Shown here piece by piece: positions 33,590 through 43,027 of a DNA stretch of 64,000 nucleotides. The stretch's first letter is position 1, and every line of letters begins with the position of its first letter. The position numbers and the translations under genes were made by a program. The stretch is from Diphasiastrum complanatum. Lineage: Eukaryota > Streptophyta > Lycopodiopsida > Lycopodiales > Lycopodiaceae. The stretch covers positions 22,286,422 through 22,350,421 of the forward strand of contig CM055109.1 in assembly GCA_029204225.1 (NCBI GenBank), read 5' to 3'. Under the pieces are notes generated by a model that was not told the DNA's origin, did not search any database, and saw only the letters and a list, made by a program, of their open reading frames with translations.

Positions 33590-34241
33590 TTTGGCCATTC
33601 CTCACGTTGCTGCAGTTTCAAAAAAGATATCCTCCTCCAGAGCAATACGTTTTTTTTGAGGTAGTGAGAAGTATTCTTGCTGGGCATGAGTTGTGTGGAA
33701 AAGGATTGTTGGAGTATGACCAGCATGACATGGTAAGTTCATTTTCTTATGACATCATAATCATATTTAGCATTGTATTCAATCAAAATCCATCCGAAAA
33801 TTAAATTGATTACAAATTTTTGTATTTATGTTGCAGGTTACAATTGAAGTTGATGATTTTGCTATGAGAAGAGGAGGTGCCCGAGGTGTTGTTGGCCAAA
33901 AGGATTCAACATTGTGCCATTACTTGAAATACTTTGTACAGAATGAAATTTGTATTCAACATGACAACTTTTGTTCACAAGCAGGAACTATAGTAATGAC
34001 AATAAAGGCATTGTCCTATTTTTGTGATGGACATAGATATCCTAACACTACATACAAAATCATTTTTGTGAAGAGGGATATAGCTTTAAAAATATTGGGT
34101 TATGTTTCTGAAAATGTACCCAAAAGATCATCTGCTTTAGCAGTGTACGCAAGTTACATAGAGTTGAGCAAAAGAAGATCGATTGAGCATCTGGATCCAT
34201 ATGAGAGGAGGCAATTTCTTCATGACCATATTGCTCAGTGA
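33590..34241 (+). pseudogene. Gene B, copy 1 (5'-truncated, one intron)
   Basis: Exon 1 remnant 33607-33732 reads FQKRYPPPEQYVFFEV and LLEYDQHDM. An intron at 33733-33836 has GTAAGT and TTGCAG borders. Exon 2 runs to the TGA at 34239 and reads IEVDDFAMRRGGARGV, TYKIIFVKRDIALKILGY, KRSSALAVYASYIELSKRR and LDPYERRQFLHDH. Copy 2 has the intron at the same codon boundary and matches nearly every block. I do not recognise the family. No membrane or signal segment is apparent, and charged residues suggest a soluble protein. Upstream of about 33600 the homology to copy 2 ends, so the N-terminus is missing. Confidence 0.6.
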
Positions 34242-34285
34242 CTTTGATACCGATGAGGATATGTAATGTTTTAATTGTTTTTCTA

Positions 34286-35370
34286 TTACGATGATGAAGT
34301 TGAACTATTTCTCGTCAGATGTTGAAATGTCTTTTTGAATGAAATGAGATTTGTTGAATATTTGGTTTGATATCTAAATTGTGCTCTTCTGTAGAACCAT
34401 TGAGATAATTGATATGAAAAGCATCTCTTTGAATTATATCCTCCATGGTTGGTTGCTCGATGAAAAGCTCCTCTTGCTTGCCAATGCGATTTCTCCATAC
34501 CTTGAGAAAACCATATGCTCATACTTCCATATTCTTTTGTGATGTAATAGAATATGCTGCAACCAGTAAAATACATATATTAGAAATCAAATACATGACA
34601 TTGTTGAACAATTTTTGCACAAAAACAAATAGTAAATTACCATATAATATATAACATGATCCTCTCCCAAACATTATGCTATCAATTTGACAAATATCTC
34701 ACAATATTTTTGTAAATTTGCAATGTCGATTTCAAATAACTTTTCTTTTTGCAACATGCCAATCAAATTGTTGAGATTTTGTCATATTGTAGCTTTCTTT
34801 AATCTTGTGTTGTCCCTATCTTCAAAATCTTTTGATGTTGCAACAATGTCTTTCCAAACATTGTATGTCACGGTAGAAGACTTTCCAGTGTGATTGGATA
34901 AAAACCTTCTAGCTTTTGCACCTCCAACAAATGGCTTGTTTGGAACGTTCCCTGATTTATCCGATAATTTTTCATTTTTTTTTTATTTTTACATTCCCCT
35001 TGTGCAAACCTGCTTTTGAAAGTACTTGCTCTAATATCTTAATTCCAATTTTAGAGGCTGATTCAGGTTTGGTATTCCAGACATACAAAATATGATTGAT
35101 TTTCAATAATTTGTACCTCAGCATGCAATGTGCATATGTGAACATTGATCAATGGAATTTCCAACATAGGTCTAAAGTTTGGATCCTCTCGATCTCTTGA
35201 TGGACCAACTCTTGATCTTGTCAAATTTAAGTCTTTACAATTCTTCATACAATACAAACAAGTATGTCTTGTATTTGCCCCATGCAAAACATTATACATA
35301 CATTTCAGTGTCTTTAAATCACCTGCAACATGCCATAAAATTTGAAACGTGCCATAGTTTGGCACATATA
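34286..35370 (-). pseudogene. Gene A, copy 1: putative DDE transposase-like protein, C-terminal half
   Basis: The minus strand reads YGTFQILWHVAGDLKTLKC, TCLYCMKNCKDL, NVHICTLHAEVQIIE (35365-35063). After a shift it continues LSKAGLHKGNVKI and NVPNKPFVGGAKARRFLS (about 35030-34900), then, after more breaks, KSHWQARGAFHRATNHGG and WFYRRAQFRYQT (about 34500-34370), ending at 34286. GDLK and HAE hold candidate catalytic acids, and CLYC plus HICTLH form a C2H2-like zinc site; all of these recur in copy 2. The half with the first candidate Asp is missing beyond 35370. Transposase is inferred, since no named family was recognised. Confidence 0.55.
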
Positions 35371-35625
35371 TTTTGTTTCCACCCCGTGCCTAGGTGGCGT
35401 GTGCTTAGTCGATTGTGTGATTTTTTGTATGCTTAGTCGACTGTGTGCTTAGGCAGTGTGTTTATTTCGTTTGAGTTGTAATGAGTTAACCACACTAGTT
35501 AGATGGTGGGTAGCACCGGAAACTAGAAAAACGGCAACAAATCTTGTCATTTTTATTTTCTCTCTCTAATCATTCTCTCACTAAGTTCGAGTTTCTTACA
35601 GAGCCCTTTTTGAGTTAAGGTTTCC
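35371..35625. other. Unassigned spacer, possibly LTR debris
   Basis: Repeated (T)GCTTAGTCGA(C/T)TGTGTG words occur at about 35401-35455. There is no frame of note. Confidence 0.35.
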
Positions 35626-35898
35626 CCGAATGGCTATTCTCACCATATCCCACAAAGATGCCTTTGATGGATGTTGCATCATCTTTCCTTCTCTTATCCA
35701 AGGATTGGTGTACATAGCAAGTGGATCCAAAAACTTTGAGATCCTTGCGATTGGGCTTCTCTCCAAATAGAGCTTCAAATGGTGTGATTCCTCCAATGGC
35801 TTGGTTTGGCAATCTATTGCACAAATAATTAGCACAAGTTATTGCCTCACCCCAAAATGGTTTGGGCAGAGAAGCATCTAGCCTTAAGGCCTTAGCAC
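35626..35898 (-). pseudogene. Copia integrase fragment of the 42-kb family
   Basis: The minus strand reads KALRLDASLPKPFWGEAI, NYLCNRLPNQAIGGITPFEA, FGSTCYVHQSLDKRRKD and GIFVGYGENS. It matches 44.87-45.13 kb closely and has the ACTTGT bases that are reduced by one base at about 44925. It is cut sharply on the right by TGTAGGGT. Confidence 0.9.
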
Positions 35899-36500
35899 TG
35901 TAGGGTGAGTAGTTCAGTCGGTGAGCAGTCCTTCCGCCTGTCAAAGAGGGTTAGAACACTAGATAGGTACCTAACTATGTCAAGTTGCTAGTGTTAGATG
36001 CATTCTACTCTTTTCCCTAATTCTACTCCACTCTAACTTGACTTCCACTAACTATAACCACATGCATTCATCTTGATAAAGGGTGAGTAGAGAAAGAGAG
36101 GGAGAGAGATAGAGGTAGAATAGAGAAAGAGGGAGAGATAGGGGGAGAGAAGAGGATAGAGATGGAGGTTAGCTCAAATGCTCAATGTCATGCTTATAGA
36201 AAAACTTAAACCAGCATGAAGTAAAAAACAATGGAAACTCAAAACAATAAGTAATTCACAAGAAGAACATAGGCAAGATTGATTTAACAAATGAGGATGC
36301 TTGAGCTCTCAAAATAGTAGAGTCTCCTCCTCTCTATTAAGCATAGAAATGGGTTACAAATGGTGCCTTTTTATCTTTGGGGTGGCCCTTGCCCCTTGCT
36401 TCCTATTGGCTACTTGCAAAAGATGGGATTGTAATCCACACCATCCACAGGAAACACAAATGCATTAAGGGAAATATGGGCTCAAAATGGGCCCTTTAAG
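35899..36500 (+). repeat. Dispersed repeat with a tRNA-Asp-like head, copy 1
   Basis: It starts TGTAGGGTGAGTAGTTCAGT. The first 60 bp look like a tRNA, followed by a purine-rich GAGAGA region and a body with TGGTGCCTTTTTATCTTTGG and CCTATTGGCTACTTG blocks. The same order, reversed, occurs at 50545 down to about 49950. The far end is uncertain. It inserted into the Copia integrase fragment to its left. Confidence 0.65.
35903..35962 (+). other. tRNA-Asp-like segment with polymerase III box A
   Basis: TAGTTCAGTCGG (35910-35921) fits the box A pattern TRGYNNARNNGG exactly. CCGCCTGTCA equals the tRNA-Asp anticodon-loop region. GGTTAGAACAC (35949-35959) resembles box B with about two changes. It is not a working tRNA, because the acceptor stem does not pair. 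Confidence 0.5.
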
Positions 36501-36850
36501 AAATTTCACTTTAGAGAGAGGTTACGTAGAGAGAGAATGAAAACCAGTAACTTCTGGTCACCGTTTTCCAAGTTTTCCGCCTTGCCCAATGTTTAACTAG
36601 TATGGTTAACTTCAGAGAATAGTTAGTGAAGCATGAGATGTAATAACTTCTCTTCATGCTCGTTCCAAAATTTGGGACTAGAGCTTTAAGACTAAAAATC
36701 TTGGTGTGCTCAATGCAAAAACTGAAGCGGGAGAGGCCGAACTTTTGAAATCACTGTATGCTTATAGTGAAATATGAGGCGCGGGACGATATTTCAATGT
36801 GACATAAACATTACAAAAATAAGGAATGCTAGATCTACTCATATTGCTTT
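36501..36850. other. Noncoding, nothing recognised
   Basis: No frame or repeat end was identified between the repeat and the next element. Confidence 0.4.
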
Positions 36851-36871
36851 ACTGTAGTTTGATTCATTTAC

Positions 36872-39403
36872 ATGATTGTAGCTTTAACAATGGCAATGTT
36901 CCATTTGCATGTTGCTCTTCAGATGGAATGCACTCCAATTATTAAGAAAAATACGAAAGTTGTAAAGAATGCTGCTGCAATAGTTAGAGAATTAAGAATG
37001 AATAATCATATGAATATAGATTTGTGGGTGGATGGATCAATTTATCCTTATGATCCAGCTACCAATTCGTGTCCAGATTTTAAGTCCGTAACTCATCTTC
37101 TCAAATACGTATGTGAAGGACATAGCGGATTACTTGGATATTGTCAAAGGTTGCATGATATTGGAATGCATAGCATATATCGTCTTAATTAACAATTACA
37201 GTTTGCTAATCAACAATTGTAAAGTGCAAATCAACAATTGCTTCATTATGTGCAACACACTAGTGCTAAAAACAATGCAATCAAGAATGCTATGTCAGAG
37301 TTGAATGCTACTATCACTGCTCTTCGGGGATCAAACCAAAAAATGTTAGAATCCATGGAAAAGTTGTGATTCGAGAGTTTAAAATCTGCTTTTGATATAA
37401 AAATTATCAATAAGTCAATGATGAAGAGAGGAAAAAAGAGAGTACCGATGAAGAATATTGATGACTTATTTACACATAGCAGCAATTAAAAAAAAAGAAT
37501 TCGAACATTCAATTATGTTGTCATATAAATTGTTTATTTGATTTGTATATGTCATTTAAGTTTGATTTGCACTTGATAACATGGATTATTTATTTATTAA
37601 ACATAATTTGAGTTTCATATGTTTGTTGCAGATCATGTTTAGTGGCAAAGAACTATTTAACAGATCGTTCGTGCATTGGATCACCTTTAAGTCATGTTTT
37701 ATCAAGAAAGTTAGCAAAGAAAATAATAAAAAATGTTCGGTTTGAAAAAATGAAAAATGAAATTGTAGAGACTGTTTTGATTAAGGTTCAATCATACTTG
37801 GATGCAAATATAATACAAGGTGCATGTGATGTATCTGGAATTAGCAGAAATGCTTATTCTACTTTTTTAAGAATAGTTAAAGAAGCTTTTTCCCAAGTGA
37901 TGGTGAAGAAAATTTATCTTCTGCGTCCATATCGGGTAAGATTAACTAAAAAAAATTATAATGACAGAATGTTCAAAGTAGTTGGCCAACCACTTCATAT
38001 AGCTGAATTATACAAATCAGAATACGGTGAGCTCAATTACAACAATTGCAATAATATTTTCCTTGATATTGAAAATGTTCTAAAATACATTATTCGATTT
38101 TATAAACTAGACGAACATCAAGTAAATGGAAAGATTATTATTGTAATAAAATTAGATGAATCTGAAATCATCAAGGGTTAGAAGTTGGAACGAGTGAGTG
38201 CCACTTTGATGAACAAAATTTCAGATACAAATGATCGAACATTTAGTGTCCAATCGGAAAATCACATATGGTGGTTGACGGCATTCCAAGTATACAGTTC
38301 AATTTTCATTTAGAATATCTTTATTAACATTGACATGTCATGCATTACTTGTTTCTCTACAGGTCTTGAAAGAGAACCATAAAATACTTTCGTGGATATT
38401 TTCAAAAACAAATTATGGCAAGATTATAAGGAGACATTTGGAGGGTGAAAAATTTATAGTCGAAAACCATGGAAGTTTTCAAATCTAATGGCACCTTGCA
38501 GGGGATTTAAAAAAAATTTAAATGTATGTATAATGTCTCTCATGGAACAACATCAAAGCATCCATGTCTTTATTGCATGAAGGATTGCTACAATATGAAT
38601 TTGGGACGATCAACAAACACTGGCCCAACACGAGAGCTGAAGATCCAAATATGACAAGTGTTCTACCAATTCCATTAAAATATATTCACATATGCACATT
38701 GCATGCTGAGGTTCATATTATTGAAAAACTTATTTACCTGCATATTCTACTAGCATGGAATCATAAACTGGCTAAAGCAACAATTAGGAGGTTGAAAATA
38801 GTTCTGTCAAATGTAGGACTACATAAAGGGAATGTCACGATTGAAAAAAGTGAGAGACTCTCTGGTAAAACAAGAAACGTTCCTAACAAGCCATCAATTG
38901 GAGGTGTTAAAGCAAGAAGATTCTTATCCTAAACCCTAAACCTATCATCAGAAGATATGAGGACTTTGCAAAATCATTGCATTTTTTTTTAAAATCTGTA
39001 CATGATTGTTGGAGAAAGGACAACGTTACTCATTACATGGTGCTAATCTATATCATTATTTAGTACTTTTTTCATTCAGGCTTATATTTTTTTCTACTGA
39101 TGTAACTAATCAAAACTATTATTTGCAACACATCCTTCTTCATCATGCAACTTATTTTGCAAAGGAATATGGGAGCTTAAGTATCTGTCATCACAAGGCA
39201 TGAAAAAATCTCATTGGCAAGCAAGGGGAGCATTTCATAGAGCAACAAACCATAGAGGACACAATTCAAGAAATAAATATTTAGTTCAACTTTTTCAGTG
39301 GTTTTATAGAAGAGCACAATTAAGATATCAAACTAAAAACTTGCCAAATATTACAATATTTCGAGAGGCATTCAAATTCATTACAAAAGAGAAATCTTTG
39401 TAA
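36872..39403 (+). pseudogene. Gene A, copy 2: putative DDE transposase-like protein
   Basis: Order of parts: an N-terminal frame (36872-37192, WVDGSIYPYDPATNSC) and a Gln/Asn/Ser-rich coiled-coil-like stretch (about 37200-37490) with stops. From 37632, after a TTGCAG acceptor, a 179-codon frame contains IIVVIKLDESEIIKG, then an in-frame TAG at 38179 (Gln expected), LERVSATLMNK and IWWLTAFQ. An intron follows at 38290-38362. Then come LSWIFSKTNYGKIIRRHLEG, WHLAGDLK, PCLYCMKDC, HICTLHAEVHIIEKL, GLHKGNVTIEKSERLSG, NVPNKPSIGGVKARRFLS, KSHWQARGAFHRATNH and WFYRRAQLRYQT. Candidate DDE acids are LDES, GDLK and HAE. Zinc ligands CxxC and HxxxxH lie between the last two. At least three lesions make it inactive. 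Confidence 0.6.
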
Positions 39404-39423
39404 TATATCTTATAGAAAATTAT

Positions 39424-40922
39424 CTAATTATCATCGTCATCCTCTTCAAGATTCAGACGGATGGTATTGTCATGAAGAAATAATCTCTTCTCATATGGAT
39501 CCAAAAATACTAAATTTTTTCTCTTGCTCATATCAATGTAACCCGAATAAAGGGCCATTGCAGATGATCTTTTTGTAGTCTCATTGGGTGTATAGCCCAA
39601 TATTTTAATAGCCAAATCTCCTTTCACAAAAATTATTTTATATATTCCTCTTGTGTACTTATGGCCTCCCAAACAAAATGATAATGATTTGATGGCGATA
39701 ATGACAGTGGTTGCATATGGATTAAAAGACAAATGATATATACAAATCTCATTATTTTGAAAGTGTTTCAAATAATGAGATAAAGACACATCTTTTCTCT
39801 CAGCTGATACACCACAGATGCCTCCATGTCTCATACCAAAGGCATCTATTTCAATAGCATCTTGTAAACCAAAAAAGAAAATAAATTTAGAATTATACAT
39901 AACACTACAATCTCAATAGAAAAACTGAACAATATCAATACCAATATAATATCTACATACCAGATCATAATCATCGTAATCAACGGAGTTTGCTCTACTA
40001 ATATCATGGACTCCAATGACCTCTACATTTTCGGAGGAGATATATCTAGACCTTGAGAGATATTTTTTTTGGAATTCCAAAAATTCCTCCTCTGTAGGCA
40101 AAGTTTTTTCATAGGCTTTAGATTTTTCAATCATGGTCTCCAAGGCCTCATTGCCAAATTTTCAATTGCCATCTTTATCATAATCTATTCCACTTTCAAA
40201 GTCATCATATGAGTAATCAACAATCTCAGAAAATTCAGATAAATTTTGACCAAAAATTGAGAGGATTTCATCCTCTCTCAAATTCAAAACATTTTCTATA
40301 TTATTATATGAAATATAACTTTCATTATTTATAAAATATAAGGGAACATCGAGGAGAGTTAATTGATTAACATGAGTTGTAAATGGAAGAGAATCAGAGA
40401 GGATTATAGAACGAGAGAGAGTTTTTTGATAATTTGAAACCATAGATGCTTCAGCTTCAACCCCTATATCAGTATCTGCATCATCTACATCAACTGGAGC
40501 AGGTGCAGATGCTTCAATCAATGGAACAGTTGAAGATTCAACAGACTTATCATTTGAAATTTTAGCAGATATGTAAAAGACAAAAGCCATTCCTTTGATT
40601 ATAAGACAATATATTCTTTTGTGGATATCACAATATATATTTCTTTTAAAATGGTCATGCAAGTTAGAGTACTTTCTATTGTGTTTATGCTTAAAAAATG
40701 GTTGGGAATGCACAAGGTCCTGAAAATGAACGAAATATCCAAAACATGAGTACTAATAATCTGAGAAAAATTATCAAGATAAGAAATTAGATTATAACGA
40801 TTCTCATAAACTAGCTTATCGATATTAAAGAGAGCAAAAAAAATACTGGCAAAATACTCTAATTTCTCAAATGAGTTGTCACTGACATTAAAAAAATCAA
40901 GAAGTTTGTTATCTGAGGACAT
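39424..40922 (-). pseudogene. Gene B, copy 2 (longest version, one intron)
   Basis: The start at 40922 reads MSSDNKLLDFFNVSDNSFEK. A shift near 40700 leads into a frame with an acidic region (DVDDADTDIGVEAEA), LTLLDVPLYFINNESYISYN and DEILSIFGQNLSEFSE. After a stop or shift near 40162 it continues LPTEEEFLEFQKKYLSRSRY and ENVEVIGVHDISRANS. An intron at 39960-39861 (GTATGT...TTACAAG) interrupts it at the place where copy 1 has its intron. Exon 2 reads IEIDAFGMRHGGICGV, YKIIFVKGDLAIKILGY, KRSSAMALYSGYIDMSKRK and LDPYEKRLFLHDN, then an acidic tail. Function is unknown. Constant pairing with gene A suggests an accessory protein of the same element. Confidence 0.6.
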
Positions 40923-41026
40923 GGAGGAACTTGTCGCGAAAGCGAGGCTGTTTCTTTTTCGTCTTTGTCTTCTTATTCGCGAAAAATTTTGTGTCTTTGA
41001 ATTTTCTTTGTGTGAAAGTTGTTTAC

Positions 41027-41400
41027 AGGATCCCAGACATGCAACTACAGATCACTGAACACATTCTATTCTAGCAATAAAGACAAAATGACAGCACAAA
41101 ATAGGGAGATGCACAAAAATAGAGCAACTGTATTATTAGTTTAGTTTTTAGAGCAAGATCGTCAATGTCTCACTCGTTGGCGGAATGACATTTCGCTCTT
41201 TCGCTGTGTTTTATCGTTGACAGACTATCATGCACAGCTATATTTTCTAGTATTTTTCTTTCTGCTCTACTTGCTACTTCTCTCTCTTTGTCTCTTACAG
41301 ATCTATCTTTTTTTCATTCATTTCATTGTATTTTATAATCCAGAGAGGATCGTTTATACCTCCACAGTGTGGAGTTTATAAGATGGCTAAACGTAGAATC
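41027..41400 (+). repeat. Direct repeat, copy 1
   Basis: It runs from AGTTGTTTACAGGATCCCAG to AGATGGCTAAACGTAGAATC. The second copy starts 584 bp downstream with the same block order (CATTCTATTCTAGCAAT, GGGAGATGCAC, TCTCTTACAGATCT, CCAGAGAGGATCGTTT, CCTCCACAGTGTGGAGTTTA). Confidence 0.85.
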
Positions 41401-41610
41401 CGATTTCTGCTCTTAGTTGAGTGTTGCTCGTGGCCAACTCCAATACTTGGCCATCCAAAATTGTTCTTGTGGCTATTGCCTCCTAGACAAATGTGCCCAT
41501 GATTTGGTAGGCCATTGAAAGGTCTGTGGGACCGGTCGGTATGGTGGTGTTAGTTGAAGCTTGGTGGGATGTAGCCCATACAATGTGTATAGTGTCATCA
41601 TTTTTGCGGA

Positions 41611-41990
41611 AGTTGTTTATAGGATCCCAGACACGTGACTACGCATCCCAAGACACATTCTATTCTAGCAATCATGACAAATTGACAGCACAAGACAGGG
41701 AGATGCACGAAAATAGAACGACTATATTATAGTTTAGTTTTTATAGTGAGATCGTCAGTGTCTCGTTCGTTGGTAGAATGACACTCTGCTCTTTTGCTAT
41801 GTTCTGCTCGTTGGCAGACTTTCATGCACAGCAATTGTTTCTAGTATTTTCTTTTTGCTCTACTCACTACCTCTCTCTCTCTCTCTGTCTCTTACAGATC
41901 TTTCTATTCATTCTATTTTTTATGATCCAGAGAGGATCGTTTTTTACCTCCACAGTGTGGAGTTTACAAGAAGGCTAAACATAGATTCTA
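41611..41990 (+). repeat. Direct repeat, copy 2
   Basis: It matches 41027-41400 with scattered changes and ends 2 bp before the LTR of the 42-kb Copia. The Copia inserted at or next to its end. Confidence 0.85.
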
Positions 41991-41992
41991 AA

Positions 41993-42683
41993 TGTGAAAA
42001 ATTTCCTACATTGGCAAATCTAGCCATGTAGAATATTGTACATTTTGTTAATATTGTTTGTTGGTTACTTGAATGGCCAAAGTGCCACTTGTACATACAC
42101 ACCTAAAGTAGGTTACCATGAGTCAAGAGGAGTGGTTGTGTCCATTTGGTAGTGATTCCTACTTTGTAGGATCTAGACCATGATTTATGATGAGATTTGT
42201 ACCTACCATGCACCTACCAAGCATGACTTTTGGATCTAGGCTAGGGTTTTCACATTAGGGCAAGAAAGTGGAGTCTACTTCCTTATTACATGCTGGATTT
42301 TCACCTAACTTTTCAAAGGAAGTGTGTTTTACTATGTATTCCCATTCTCCATAGTGAGAAGATAGAAACTTTTTGGAACCTCAAGGAGAAACTCGAGTTT
42401 CCTCTCATTGTATGGTGATTACTCTTGATTTCCAATGAAACCCAGATTTAGCACTTTGTAAACACTATCTACAGGCCGTACTACAGCCTTATTTCCACAC
42501 GTGTGGAGTTGGATTATACTAATTGATCAATGCTTTGATTGTCTCTACTTGTTTCCTATCAAGCTGCTAAACTAGATCTTGTTTTCTGATGACTAGTTTC
42601 TGATAGATTGTTTAACAAGCATACAATCACCTTGTGGATCATTCAAAGGTCCATTTATGGTCCTTAGTACTGTACTTTTCACA
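41993..42683 (+). repeat. 5' LTR
   Basis: TGTGAAAAATTTCC to TACTTTTCACA, with inverted ends TGTGAA/TTCACA, 691 bp. A perfect 12-bp palindrome CCACACGTGTGG (G-box core) is at 42495-42506. Its last third resembles the LTRs of the non-autonomous family. Confidence 0.9.
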
Positions 42684-42695
42684 TGGTATCAGAGC
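42684..42695 (+). other. Primer binding site, perfect Met-tRNA match
   Basis: TGGTATCAGAGC directly abuts the LTR end. Confidence 0.95.
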
Positions 42696-43027
42696 CAAGT
42701 ACAAGGCCATTGATCTGTGTTTGAATCTAATCCAGTTTTAGCAGGTTTTGGTGCAAAAAGCTAGTATTGGAAGTACATCAAAGTGAATGAGAGAGATAGA
42801 GTCAGTTTTTGTCCAAGAATAGCCAAGATTGGCAAGATTTGCTTGAGTGTAGTTTTTATCTCATCTTATCTTCATTCCAGCTTTGTGAGGGAGTGATAGA
42901 ACTATGATTACAAATCCATCTATTGGATTAGAAGTCAACATTTGAGTGAAACACTGCAAGTTAGAAACCTTTGTGAGTTTCAGGTCCAAACAAATCTATA
43001 TCTTGTGTGTAGAATCTTGCTAGTAAG

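Larger units (their letters stand above)
33590..35370. mobile_element. Two-gene element of unknown class, copy 1 (partial)
   Basis: Gene B (plus) and gene A (minus) face each other with 44 bp between stop codons. Both have homologues in the same tail-to-tail arrangement at 36.9-40.9 kb, in the opposite overall orientation. Protein identity between copies is only around 50% by eye over gene B exon 2, so these are distinct old lineages, not a fresh duplication. Both genes are truncated at their 5' sides here. Terminal repeats were not found. Confidence 0.6.
36850..40922. mobile_element. Two-gene element of unknown class, copy 2 (longer)
   Basis: Gene A (plus, about 36872-39403) and gene B (minus, 40922-39424) converge with 20 bp between stop codons. 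This mirrors copy 1. Both genes here extend much further in the 5' direction, so this copy shows most of the element. Stops and frameshifts are present in both. The ends beyond 36850 and 40922 were not defined. Confidence 0.6.

Noticed and set aside
35903-35962. Functional tRNA-Asp gene
   Set aside because: The anticodon region and box A fit, but the acceptor stem does not pair and box B is altered; it is a repeat component.
33590-40922. hAT, Mutator, KDZ or other named transposase for gene A
   Set aside because: I could not match the hallmark blocks of these families, so no family name was given.
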